Source: VAZQ01 sp963758945 | Lineage (GTDB): Bacteria; Pseudomonadota; Alphaproteobacteria; Rhizobiales; Xanthobacteraceae | DNA: 64,000 nt | NCBI GenBank assembly: GCA_963758945.1 | Contig: CAVWXY010000010.1 | Coordinates: forward strand, 375,320 to 439,319 | Direction: 5' to 3' | Shown: in pieces, positions 28,527 through 37,706 of the stretch | How the letters are laid out: each line of letters starts with the position of its first letter | How positions within the stretch are numbered: position 1 is the first letter of the stretch | The notes under the pieces: generated by a model | Seen by the model: only the letters and a program-made list of their open reading frames with translations | The model's database searches: none | Told to the model about the DNA's origin: nothing | Position numbers and translations under genes: made by a program

Positions 28527-29630
28527 CTATTGCATCTGCTCGTCGCGGATCAGTCTTTGCAGGATCTGCTTGTATCGGACCGGCCCGACGTCGATCGCGA
28601 GGATGACCGGGTTCACGGGCGTCAGCGCGGCGTCGATGATCTGCTGCTGCGCCTCGATCACCGGCGCATCCTGCTCCTCGAACGCGAAGCGGCGGGTCGT
28701 CGCGATCTTGTCCTGGATCTGGGCGTTCAACCGGTCGTTCGCAGTCAGGACGTTGAATCTGACCGCAGTGAAGAAGTAGTGCGTCGTCTTGTCGCTCTCC
28801 GGTGTGAGCAAGTGGATGGCGTGATAGCCGGTACCGCTTTCGGGGAGCGCCCCAGGCGGACAGATTCCCGTCAAAAGGCGCAAATTGCTGGGGGGCATCC
28901 AGCGCATGCGCGTGAACTTGTCGACGCGCTCGGGACCCGACGGCATGAGAATGGCGAACAATCCCGGAGCAATGGCATTGCTTGCGTGGCGCCCGACCAC
29001 CACGTCCTGGCCGTCCTGTTCGACCGAGATCTCGGATTCGACGGTGTCCGAATTGCCGAGAATTCCGTCGTGTAGATAGGACGTGTGGCTCAAATCGAGC
29101 AGATTGTCGATGATAAGTTCATAGTTCGCACGAATCGTGATGCGGTCGCGCTTGGTCGCATGCTGCTCGGGAACGTTGTCGAGCACGCTGAAGTCCGGAA
29201 CCTTGGCGAGATCCGCAGGGCGTTCGCCCATCCAAATCCAGATCGCTTTGTGCTTCTCCGTCACCGGATAGCCGCGCACGCGGGCGCGGGGGGGAATGTT
29301 CTTCGTCCCATGCGGATTGAGGACGCAAGCTCCGGTCGGATCGAATTCCAGCCCATGGTACGGACACTGCACGCGATCGCCCTCGACGATCTTTCCCATG
29401 TGCAGGGGCGCGAACCGGTGCGGACAGCGGTCCTCCAGCGCGGCGACGTTGCCATCCGACTTGCGGTATAGAACGATCGGCTCTTTCAGGATCGTGCGGG
29501 CCAGCAATTGATCCTCGGCGAGGTCATCGGACCAGGCGGCGACGTACCACGCGTTGCGCAGATACGTCCCGCTCACCATCTTCTTCTTGCTCTCGAGAAG
29601 CTCCGTCTCGAGCCCCGTTGCGCGCGTCAT
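28527..29630 (-). CDS. Rieske-type aromatic ring-hydroxylating oxygenase, VanA-like
   Basis: A 367-residue single-component alpha subunit. The Rieske 2Fe-2S motif is DRCPHRFAPLHMG followed by CPYHGLEFDPTG. The mononuclear iron site is NLLDLSHTSYLHDG (His, His) with a later Asp. The size and layout fit vanillate O-demethylase oxygenase and relatives that demethylate or hydroxylate aromatic acids. No reductase gene is adjacent, so the electron donor must be elsewhere. Two Met codons lie near the start; the first gives MTRATGLETELLESK, the second (residue 18) MVSGTYLRNAWYV. Confidence 0.9.
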   Translation of the reverse strand: MTRATGLETELLESKKKMVSGTYLRNAWYVAAWSDDLAEDQLLARTILKEPIVLYRKSDGNVAALEDRCPHRFAPLHMGKIVEGDRVQCPYHGLEFDPTGACVLNPHGTKNIPPRARVRGYPVTEKHKAIWIWMGERPADLAKVPDFSVLDNVPEQHATKRDRITIRANYELIIDNLLDLSHTSYLHDGILGNSDTVESEISVEQDGQDVVVGRHASNAIAPGLFAILMPSGPERVDKFTRMRWMPPSNLRLLTGICPPGALPESGTGYHAIHLLTPESDKTTHYFFTAVRFNVLTANDRLNAQIQDKIATTRRFAFEEQDAPVIEAQQQIIDAALTPVNPVILAIDVGPVRYKQILQRLIRDEQMQ

Positions 29631-30034
29631 CGCGTGCTCTCCATTGCCAATCGACCTTGCAACCGAGCGGAACGCTTGCTCGCGGTGCGGCGTCGCGGCC
29701 TGCCGTCCGCGCCGACGCTGCGGCCGGATTATCTTTCCAGGGATCCTCGGCGGTCAAGGCGAGGATCCCGCCGCCGCCATGCGGAGCGCGCTCGGCTGCC
29801 CGACACGGTGGGAGACGACGTGCAACCGGTCCGTCGGGTCGTCGGCTTTCGCGCCAGCGGATCGTCGGAGATCGTGGCTCGCTTGTTGAGCGAGTGGCTG
29901 CAAGCCCCGGGGGCAGGATTCACGGGCGGCGCGATGGCCGGATTCCGCGGCGACAAATTCGGCAGTTGACCGCCGCTCGCGGCAAGCGCCATGGTGCGGC
30001 TCGCCCCGGCGCCGCATCCCCTGGGAGGAAGGCC
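29631..30034. other. Gap of 404 bases, no convincing gene
   Basis: Frames on both strands are broken, Arg/Ala-rich and without ribosome sites. It separates divergent genes (Rieske oxygenase and MaoC-like hydratase), so it should hold both promoters, but I cannot place them. Confidence 0.6.
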
Positions 30035-30523
30035 ATGGCTCAAGACACCGCGATCCGCCGCCACGAACGCGGCGGCGTCTATTTCGATGATTTCGTGGTC
30101 GGTCACCTCTACGAGCATCCGCTCAGGCGCACCGTCACGCAGATGGACAACATGCTGTTCTCCAACATGACGCTGAACCCGCAGCCGCTGCACATCGATC
30201 GGCATTTCTGCGAGCAGGAAACCGAATGGGGCCAGCCGCTGATGAATTCGCTGTTCACGCTTGGCCTGATGATCGGCATCATGGTCAACGACCTTTCCGT
30301 CGGCACCACCATCGCCAATCTCGGCATGACCGAGGTGAAGTTCCCGCACCCGCTGTTCGAGGGCGATACCGTGCGCTGCACGACCGAGGTCATCAGCAAG
30401 CGCAAATCGACGTCGCGACCGGGCGCCGGCATCATCGAGTTCCACCACCGCGCCTACAATCAGGACAACAAGCTGGTGGCGGAATGCCGCCGCCAGGTCT
30501 TCATGCGCATGCGGCCGCGCTGA
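30035..30523 (+). CDS. MaoC-like acyl-CoA hydratase
   Basis: A 162-residue hot-dog fold protein. It begins MAQDTAIRRHERGGVYFDDF, contains FSNMTLNPQPLHIDRHF (the Asp/His-type hydratase motif with N-P-x-P-x-H) and ends with a hot-dog strand AYNQDNKLVAECRRQVFM. Relatives include beta-methylmalyl-CoA/mesaconyl-CoA hydratases. The stop overlaps the start of a CitE-like lyase by one base, a pair that occurs in C4/C5-dicarboxyl-CoA pathways. Strong ribosome site GGGAGGAAGG. Confidence 0.88.
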   Translation: MAQDTAIRRHERGGVYFDDFVVGHLYEHPLRRTVTQMDNMLFSNMTLNPQPLHIDRHFCEQETEWGQPLMNSLFTLGLMIGIMVNDLSVGTTIANLGMTEVKFPHPLFEGDTVRCTTEVISKRKSTSRPGAGIIEFHHRAYNQDNKLVAECRRQVFMRMRPR

Positions 30524-31405
30524 TGCGCTCGCTGCTCTTCGTCCCCGGCGACGGCGGCCGGAAGCTCGACCGGGCGATGGCGAGCGGCGCTGACGCGGTG
30601 ATCGTCGACCTCGAGGACTCGATCGCGCCGGAAAACAAGGCCGCCGCCCGCCGCAGCGCAGCGGATTTCATCAAGGATGCCGTCGAAGCCGCGGACCGCC
30701 CGCGCCTGCTGGTCCGCGTCAACGGATTTGCCACCGGCCTCACCGATGCCGATCTCAACGCCGTGGTACCCGCGCGCCCGGACGCCATCATGCTGCCCAA
30801 GGCCGAAGGCGGTGCGGGCATCCTTCATGCCGACGCCAAGATTTCGGCCTGCGAGGCGATCGCTGGCCTCTCCGAGGGTCACATCAAGATCGTCGCGATC
30901 GCGACCGAAACGGCGACCGCGCTGTTTCTCGCCGGCACCTACGGCGGCGCAAGCGCCCGCCTCGCGGGGCTTACCTGGGGCGCCGAGGACCTCTCGGCCG
31001 AGCTCGGCGCGGAGTTCGAACCGCGACCCCGACGGCCGCTTCCTCGATCCCTATCGGCTGGCGCGCGCGCTCTGTCTCGCGGGCGCTGCGGCAGCGCAGG
31101 TGCCGGCGATCGACACCGTCACCGTCGACTTTCGCAATCTCGACGCCCTGCGCCGCGAAAGCGAGGACGCTCGTCGCGACGGCTTCAGCGGCAAGATGGC
31201 GATCCATCCGGCGCAGGTCGCAGTGATCAATGAGGTGTTCACGCCGACACCGGCAGCGATCGCCACCGCGCGCGCGGTCGTCGCGGCGTTCGAGGCCAGT
31301 CCCGGCAAGGGCACGGTCGGCATCGAGGGGGTCATGTACGATCGCCCGCACCTCGAGCGCGCACGCCGCTTGCTCGCGCGCACGACGGCGTCGGGACTCG
31401 GTTAG
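30523..31405 (+). CDS. CitE-like (3S)-malyl-CoA/beta-methylmalyl-CoA lyase family protein, frameshifted
   Basis: A HpcH/HpaI-type TIM-barrel lyase of the CitE group, about 293 residues once restored. MRSLLFVPGDGGRKLDRAM is the classic start; VIVDLEDSIAPENKAAAR carries the metal-binding Glu/Asp, VRVNGF follows, then MLPKAEG and LTWGAEDLSAELGAE. The next base triplets are broken by an extra T in GAGTTC at 31012-31017; with GAGTC the protein continues SNRDPDGRFLDPYRLARALC and KMAIHPAQVAVINEVF. Predicted to cleave or make a C-C bond in a dicarboxyl-CoA. Confidence 0.88.
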
Positions 31406-31492
31406 ATCAGCCCTCATGAAAGTGAGGCAGGCGGGCAACGACGCGCAACGGCGTGCGCGCCTCGAATGTGCTGACTTGTGCCTTCGCCCACC

Positions 31493-31957
31493 CTACTCTT
31501 TCCGATCCCCGTAGACGGCCTTCGGATCGAATATCCGCTCGCCGTCGCGGAACTCGAGCGTCACCGTGCCGCCTTTGCCCAGCGGCACCACCCGGTAGAA
31601 GCAGGAGCGCCGGCCGGTGTGGCAGGCCCCCGCCCCTTCCTGCTCAACCTTGATCCAGACCGCGTCCTGATCGCAGTCGATGCGCATCTCGACCACGTGC
31701 TGCACGTGCCCCGAGGTCTCGCCCTTGCGCCAGAGGGCTCGCCGCGAACGGCTGAAATACCAAGCCTCCCCGGTGGCGATGGTCTTTTGCAGCGCCTGCG
31801 CATCCATGTGCGCGACCATCAGCACGTCACCCGATCGCGCATCGGTCACCACGCAGGTGACGAGCCCATCGGCGCCGAACCTGGGCGCAAAGGCGCGGCC
31901 CTCCTCGATCTCCTCGGTCGAGCCGGGTTTGGCGAAGATCGGAGGCGCGTCGGGCAT
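31493..31957 (-). CDS. hisI: Phosphoribosyl-AMP cyclohydrolase
   Basis: Third step of histidine synthesis. 154 residues; VAHMDAQALQKTIATGEAWYFSR-type block, then RIDCDQDAVWIKVEQEG and ACHTGRRSCFYR provide the Asp and Cys ligands for Mg and Zn. No HisE domain is fused, as is usual in alphaproteobacteria. The ATG at 31957 gives a typical start (MPDAPPIFAKPG). Confidence 0.95.
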   Translation of the reverse strand: MPDAPPIFAKPGSTEEIEEGRAFAPRFGADGLVTCVVTDARSGDVLMVAHMDAQALQKTIATGEAWYFSRSRRALWRKGETSGHVQHVVEMRIDCDQDAVWIKVEQEGAGACHTGRRSCFYRVVPLGKGGTVTLEFRDGERIFDPKAVYGDRKE

Positions 31958-31993
31958 GGTGCCTCGCTCGTCACACCCGTCATCCCCGCGCAT

Positions 31994-32117
31994 CCGATCT
32001 CGGGCCTGCCCGAGATCGGCTCTTTGAGTGCCCATGTCGGCTATGGCCGACATGGGTTAGGGACCCATATTCCAGAGACCGCGGTGTGGCACGATCGGTC
32101 CCCGCTTTCGCGGGGAC
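31994..32117. repeat. Cluster of three palindromes between hisI and folE
   Basis: 31994-32019 pairs CCGATCTCGGG with CCCGAGATCGG around four bases; 32031-32056 pairs CCCATGTCGG with CCGACATGGG; 32098-32117 pairs GTCCCCGC with GCGGGGAC around TTTC. Each is a perfect stem. Together they look like a REP-type intergenic mosaic. None is followed by a T-run, so they are unlikely to be simple terminators. Confidence 0.85.
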
Positions 32118-32170
32118 GACAACAGAGTGAAATCCCCAGGAAGACGACACGAATGTGAGCGGTCGATCTC

Positions 32171-32839
32171 TCAGCGGTCGACGCCCCGCAGCATGGTGAT
32201 GAAGCGTACCTGGTCGTCCGGATTGTCCCGGAAGCTGCCGGTGAACTGGGTCGTGATGGTCGATGAGCCGGGTTTCTCCACCCCGCGCACCGACATGCAC
32301 ATATGCTCGGCCTCGAGCATCACCGCCACGCCGCGCGGATTCAGGATCTCCTCGATGGCGGTCGCGATCTGCGACGTCATGTGCTCCTGGGTCTGCAGCC
32401 GGCGCGCATAGACATCGACCAGGCGGGCGAGCTTGGAGAGACCCACCACCCGGTCCACCGGCTTGTAGGCGATGTGCGCCTTCCCCATGAACGGCATCAT
32501 GTGGTGCTCGCAATGCGAGTTGAAGGCGATGTCGCGCACCAGCACGAAATCGTCATAGCTGCCGATCTCAGTGAAGGTACGCTCCAGCACGTCGACCGGG
32601 CACTCGCGGTAGCCGCTGTAGAGCTCGTCGTAGGCGTCGATCACCCGCTTGGGCGTGTCGCGCAGTCCCTCGCGGTCGGGGTTGTCGCCGGCATAGGCAA
32701 TGAGCGTGCGCACCGCCGCCAGCGCCTCGTCGCGCGAAGGGCGGGGCGCGACCGGCTCGGGCGCTGCGCGGACGTGATCGGAAAGGGTCGGCCTCTCAGC
32801 CGGAGACGATTTGGGCCAGGGCTTGACGACAGCGTCCAT
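32171..32839 (-). CDS. folE: GTP cyclohydrolase I
   Basis: Opens GTP to dihydroneopterin triphosphate, the first step of folate synthesis. 222 residues. Zn ligands appear in HCEHHMMPFMGKAHIAY (Cys, His) and EAEHMCMSVRG (Cys), and KPVDRVVGLSKLARLVDVY is the core helix. The N-terminal 35 residues are low-complexity, as in many alphaproteobacteria. Confidence 0.96.
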   Translation of the reverse strand: MDAVVKPWPKSSPAERPTLSDHVRAAPEPVAPRPSRDEALAAVRTLIAYAGDNPDREGLRDTPKRVIDAYDELYSGYRECPVDVLERTFTEIGSYDDFVLVRDIAFNSHCEHHMMPFMGKAHIAYKPVDRVVGLSKLARLVDVYARRLQTQEHMTSQIATAIEEILNPRGVAVMLEAEHMCMSVRGVEKPGSSTITTQFTGSFRDNPDDQVRFITMLRGVDR

Positions 32840-33124
32840 CGCGGTCTCTCCGTTCGACCGGCCTCGCGGGCCGGGGGTGTCACCGGGGCGGCCGCATCAG
32901 TCATACGCGCTTTGGGAGATTCGACCCATGCGCGGCGACCGGACGCCGCATTCCCATTCTACATGGCTTCTTACGTGGCTTTCGCTTCGGGCCGCGCCCG
33001 TCAAGCGAAAACCGCCCGCCGAGCCGCCAGCCACCTCGCTCGCGCCGCCGGGCCACTCCCTATATATTCGTTCGTGGGGACGGCGCAATCGGGTTGCCGT
33101 CGCGTCAACCGCCATCGACACGTC

Positions 33125-33577
33125 ATGTTGAACGAGGTCTACAACAGCCGCATCCTCGAACTGGCCGGGAACATTCCCCGCCTGGGCCGCCTGCGCGATC
33201 CGGATGCGACGGCCACCGCCCATTCCAAGCTGTGCGGCTCGACCGTGACGGTCGACCTCAAGATGGACGGCGACACCGTCACCGACTTCTCGCACGAGGT
33301 GAAGGCCTGCGCGCTGGGCCAAGCCTCCTCCTCGATCATGGCGCACAACGTGGTGGGGGCCAAGGCCGACGAGCTGCGCGGCCTGCGCGAGACGGTGCGG
33401 CGCATGCTGAAGGAGAACGGCGCCCCTCCGAGCGGCAAGTGGGCAGACATCGCCGTGCTCGAGCCGGTGCGCGACTACAAGGCGCGCCATGCTTCGACCA
33501 TGCTCACCTTCGACGCGGTGACCGCGGCAATCGATCAGATCGAAGCCAAGCGGCGGGCCGCGATGGCGGCGGAATAA
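33125..33577 (+). CDS. IscU/NifU-like iron-sulfur scaffold protein
   Basis: A 150-residue IscU-fold protein. The three conserved positions are partly kept: HSKLCGSTVTVDLK supplies a Cys, and HEVKACALGQASSSIMAHN a second; the third site is not an obvious Cys, so it may be a divergent or SUF-type member. The start MLNEVYNSRILELAGNIPR is typical. It is on its own, end-to-end with a convergent ClpP-like gene. Confidence 0.82.
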   Translation: MLNEVYNSRILELAGNIPRLGRLRDPDATATAHSKLCGSTVTVDLKMDGDTVTDFSHEVKACALGQASSSIMAHNVVGAKADELRGLRETVRRMLKENGAPPSGKWADIAVLEPVRDYKARHASTMLTFDAVTAAIDQIEAKRRAAMAAE

Positions 33578-34393
33578 TCAATCGCGCGGGGCGCCCGGGC
33601 GCCCGACCGTCGCGAAGGATGTCGTCGACCTGACCGGAGAGGGCGACCGAACATCCCGTTCGAACAGCGCGTCGATCGTGCTGAGCTTCATGCGCTGGAG
33701 CTCGTCGGGGGAAAGCCGGTACAGCGGCTCCCACGGTGGAATACGCAGCGCGGTCTCGAGCAGCTCGCCGCTTCCGCCCATCTCGATCGTATATTGCGCC
33801 AAGCGACCGATGTCGCGCTGCACGATGTTCAGCTCCTCGGCCGAATAGCTCGATTCCAGCGCCTGTTTGCGCTTCTTGCCGAGCCAGATCTGATGCACCA
33901 GCACGTGCGCCTGCGGCGGCACGTAGCGGCTGGCGCCGGCCAGGAGCAGGAACGCGCACATGGATTCGCAATTGCCGCTGGGCGACAGCGTCGCACGGCG
34001 ATCGCCGTCGGCGGCCGGCGGCAGCGCCGTCGTCTTGCCGATGGTGGTGATCATGCCGAGATTGCGGATCGCCCGCCCCAGCGCCAGCGTGCCCAGCACC
34101 GATCCGCCGTCGGAATCGAGGACCAGCACCGCTCCGCGCGGGTTGGGGTCCTGGGCGAAGGCCTCGAACTCGCGCGGCGTATCGGCTGTGATGTAGCCGA
34201 CGGCGGAAATCCACACCCGGCAATTGGCGCCGCAGGCGGCCGCCGGTCCCTCGCGCCGCCACTCGAAACGCATCGGCGCGCTGCCGCTGTCGTCGGCGGG
34301 GATGGGGGAAGCGGAAGATGCCTGGACGATGCTGCAAGCAAGCGCAAATACGCTCCAGAACGTTCGGAGCATGCTGACCCTCATCAATGACAC
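33578..34393 (-). CDS. Periplasmic ClpP-like protein
   Basis: A 271-residue exported protein whose mature part has the ClpP/crotonase fold seen in COG3904 members. A hydrophobic segment (MLRTFWSVFALACSIVQASS, from the Met at 34372) is the signal peptide. VLVLDSDGGSVLGTLALGRAI resembles the oxyanion loop region, and SPSGNCESMCAFLLLAG contains the SMC that replaces the catalytic Ser motif, followed by AHVLVHQIW. Whether it cleaves peptides is not evident. The true start may be at 34372. Confidence 0.8.
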   Translation of the reverse strand: MSLMRVSMLRTFWSVFALACSIVQASSASPIPADDSGSAPMRFEWRREGPAAACGANCRVWISAVGYITADTPREFEAFAQDPNPRGAVLVLDSDGGSVLGTLALGRAIRNLGMITTIGKTTALPPAADGDRRATLSPSGNCESMCAFLLLAGASRYVPPQAHVLVHQIWLGKKRKQALESSYSAEELNIVQRDIGRLAQYTIEMGGSGELLETALRIPPWEPLYRLSPDELQRMKLSTIDALFERDVRSPSPVRSTTSFATVGRPGAPRD

Positions 34394-34606
34394 GCTTCGC
34401 CGAACGTTTCTTGTGCGACGTCGGTCGAAAGGCGCCCAGTGTCCCAGTTTTGACCTGCCAGTTTTAGAGGCGGCGGGGATTCAGGTCCAGACTGAAAAAA
34501 TGCCGGCGAACGCCTATTTTTGACGCAGGCGAATTCGAATCCGCCACGTTTGCTCGGGGAACACAGCCGGCCGGCCACAAAAGGCAGCCGGGCCGAGGTA
34601 ACTGCG

Positions 34607-34966
34607 ATGGATGGCCAATCCGGGCTGAGCAGGGCAGTGGCTTACCTCGCCCGCGCCCCCCGGCTGGCCGGGCGCGGACTGGTCCAAGCCTATCGGCATA
34701 GCCTCTCGCCCTTGCTCGGGTTCGATTGCCGGCACCTGCCGACCTGCTCGACCTATGCCGACGAGGCGATCGACCGCTTCGGACTATGGGCGGGCGGCTG
34801 GATGGCGCTGGCCCGGCTCTGCCGCTGTCATCCGTTTGGCACGTCCGGGCTCGATTTCGTGCCGCCATCCTTGCCCCATCACGCGCGCTGGTTCCTCCCC
34901 TGGCGCTACGGCCGCTGGCGCGGGACCAATTGCGCCGTCGACCTCGCGGCGTCCCCGCACGCTTGA
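34607..34966 (+). CDS. yidD: Membrane protein insertion efficiency factor YidD
   Basis: A 119-residue YidD. GRGLVQAYRHSLSPLLGFDCRHLPTC begins the domain (split here for length: GRGLVQAYRHSLSPLLG, then FDCRHLPTCSTYADEAI), and LARLCRCHPFGTSGLDFVP ends it. An N-terminal amphipathic segment attaches it to the inner membrane, where YidD helps YidC. The YidC partner is not in the window. Good match in length and motif. Confidence 0.93.
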   Translation: MDGQSGLSRAVAYLARAPRLAGRGLVQAYRHSLSPLLGFDCRHLPTCSTYADEAIDRFGLWAGGWMALARLCRCHPFGTSGLDFVPPSLPHHARWFLPWRYGRWRGTNCAVDLAASPHA

Positions 34967-35143
34967 GGGCCCGGGCGCCTCGGGGGCGGCGGCCGATGCC
35001 GGCAGCCGGAGCCGGTCCACGGCGTGGTTGCAACGCGAGCTTTCATGCTCTAACGACCCTGTGCGCCGCGCCCGCAAACGTCCGCGCGGCTCCAGACCAC
35101 GCTTACCTGCATTCGTAGGCAGCGAGTGAGCAACAGGAGCGAC

Positions 35144-37091
35144 ATGATGGTCGCGCTGACCTTTCCCGACGGCGCGCGTCGGGACTTCCCGAACGGCACC
35201 ACCGGCCTCGACATCGCCAAGAGCATCTCGCCCTCGCTCGTCAAGCGTACGGTCGCGATGGCGCTCGACGGCGCGCTCGCCGACCTCAATGACCCGATCG
35301 AGCGCGACGCTAGGATCGAATTTCTTTCGCGCGAGGACCCGCGCGCGCTGGAGCTCATTCGGCACGACGCCGCGCATGTGCTTGCGGAAGCCGTCCAGGC
35401 GCTGTGGCCGGGCACCCAGGTCACCATCGGCCCGGTGATCGAGAACGGCTTCTACTACGACTTCTTCCGCAACCAGCCGTTCACCCCCGAGGACTTCGAC
35501 GCGATCGAGAAGAAGATGCGCGAGATCATCGCGCGTGACAAACCCTTCACCAAGGAAGTGTGGTCGCGCGAGGAGGCCCAGCGCGTCTTTCGCGACAAGG
35601 GCGAGCTGTTCAAGGTCGAATTGGTCGATGCCATCCCGGACGACCAGGAGATCAAGATCTACAAACAGGGCGACTGGTTCGACCTCTGCCGCGGCCCGCA
35701 CATGACCTCGACCGGCAAGGTCGGCGGCGCCTTCAAGCTGATGAAGGTCGCGGGCGCCTATTGGCGTGGCGATTCCAACCGCGAGATGCTCAGCCGCATC
35801 TACGGCACCGCCTTCGCCAAGCAGGAGCAGCTCGAGGCCTATCTCAAGCAGATCGAGGAAGCGGAGAAGCGCGACCACCGCAAGCTCGGCCGCGAGATGG
35901 ACCTGTTCCATTTCCAGGAGGAGGCGCCGGGCTCGGTGTTCTGGCATCCCAAGGGCTGGACGCTGTTCCAGAATCCTCGAGAACTACATCCGCCGCCGCC
36001 AGACCGATGCCGGCTATGTCGAGGTCAACTCCCCGCAGCTCATGGACTGTTCGCTCTGGGTCGCTTCCGGCCATATGGCGACCTTCCGCGAGAACATGTT
36101 CTTGACGGAGCCGCGGGAAGACGACGAGCGCACTTTCGTGGTCAAACCGATGAACTGCCCCGGCCACATCCAGATCTTCAAGAACGGGCTCAAGTCCTAC
36201 CGCGACCTGCCGTTCAAGCTCGCCGAATTCGGCAAGGTGCATCGCTTCGAGCCCTCGGGCGCGCTGCACGGGCTGATGCGCGTGCGCGCCTTCACCCAGG
36301 ACGATGCGCACGTGTTCATCACCGGCGCGCAGATCGCGGCCGAATCGCTGGCGATGAACGACCTGATCCTCTCGATCTACGAGGATTTCGGCTTCCCCGA
36401 CGTCACCATCAAATTCTCCGACCGACCCGAGAAGCGCATCGGCGATGACGCGGTCTGGGACAAGGCCGAGTCGGCGTTGATGCAGGCGCTCGAGACCTCG
36501 CGCCGCCCGTGGACGCTGAACAAGGGCGAAGGCGCGTTCTATGGGCCGAAGCTCGAATACGTGCTGCGCGACGCCATCGGCCGCGACTGGCAGTGCGGCA
36601 CCGTGCAGGTCGATCTCAACATGCCGGGACGCCTCGGCGCCTTCTATATCGACGAGCATTCGAACAAGGTGACGCCGGTGATGCTCCACCGCGCCATGTT
36701 CGGCTCGCTCGAACGCTTCATCGGCATTCTGATCGAGCATCACGGCGGCCACCTGCCGCTGTGGCTCTCCCCGCTGCAGGCCGTCATTGCCACCATCACC
36801 GACGACGCCGACGCCTACGCGCGCGAGGTCGTGGCGGCGGCGCAGCGGCTGAGCCTGCGCGTCGAGGGCGACCTGCGCAACGAGAAGATCAATTACAAGG
36901 TGCGCGAGCATTCCCTCGCCAAGGTGCCGGCGCTGCTCGTAGTCGGACGCAAGGAGGCTGCCGACCGCACGGTCTCGATCCGCCGGCTCGGCAAGGAAGG
37001 CCAGAGCGTGCTGGCGCTCGATGCGGCGCTCGCGGCGCTCGCCGAGGAGGCGGTGCCGCCCGACATGCGACGGCGCAAGCAGGCGGCGTAA
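35144..37091 (+). CDS. thrS: Threonyl-tRNA synthetase, frameshifted in this sequence
   Basis: Charges tRNA-Thr. After correcting one extra base the protein has 648 residues, the family size. TGS domain MVALTFPDGARRDFPNG, editing domain with HDAAHVLAEAVQALWPG and a zinc HxxxH, then class II motifs: VNSPQLM (motif 1), KPMNCPGHIQIF and FEPSGALHGLMRVR (motif 2), LPLWLSPLQAVIATIT (anticodon region start). The break lies at 35971-35976 (GAATCC), where LFQ should continue ILENYI or TLENYI. An AGGAG precedes the ATG at 35144. Confidence 0.95.
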
Positions 37092-37107
37092 GAACGCCGG
37101 CTGAACT

Positions 37108-37353
37108 TCAGCAATTCGGGTTGCGTCGGAAGCGCGGCTTTGCGCGCGATGATCCGGGCTGCTCGCAGTCCCACCGCAGCAATGGCTTGACCGGCGGGGT
37201 CGGCTGCATGAAGCGGTCGAGCGGAGAGGGCTCGAAGCGGTAGCGCTCGCGGCCCGCTTGGTCCCTCGGGGGCACGAGTTGCGCCGCAGCGGCCGCGGAT
37301 GCGGATGCGCTCACGAGCAGCAGAAGCACGGAGGTGCGACGCAACCAAGCCAT
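37108..37353 (-). CDS. Small exported protein
   Basis: An 81-residue product with signal peptide MAWLRRTSVLLLLVSASASA, cleavage near AAAAAQ. The mature part is basic and proline-rich (QAGRERYRFEPSPLDRFMQP, RWDCEQPGSSRAKPRF). One pair of cysteines (DCEQ, the terminal NC). No known family. Convergent with thrS with a 16-base gap. Confidence 0.6.
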   Translation of the reverse strand: MAWLRRTSVLLLLVSASASAAAAAQLVPPRDQAGRERYRFEPSPLDRFMQPTPPVKPLLRWDCEQPGSSRAKPRFRRNPNC

Positions 37354-37706
37354 TTTATCGCTTCCGCTTCCGTCTCGGTCGGACACCGGCCGACGGGTGA
37401 CCGGCGGCACATCATATCCGTATATACGGGCGGGCGGGGCCGGCGTGCTAATGTCCGCGACTGCCCGAATTCATGCGCTCGACACGCCGTCGACGTCACT
37501 GGTGGAGAGCTCGGATGAGAATGATGCGGCGCGCGCAAACATCTTCGTCTCGACGATCACATACGCGGCGCAGCGCCGGCAGGCCGTAGCCGATTGCAAT
37601 GAAGGATAGGCCGCGGTGCGCTGCAAACCCGGGAACCGTCCGGTCTTGTGGTGGTCTCGGATCAGCGGCGCACCGCGCCGCTGCGCAATCAACTTGTGCA
37701 GATTGC
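37354..37706. other. Gap of 353 bases up to the IS4-family element
   Basis: No gene seen. It contains a short palindrome CCGTATATACGG near 37416. The 9-bp target sequence GCAGATTGC, duplicated by the insertion, occupies 37698-37706. Confidence 0.6.
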
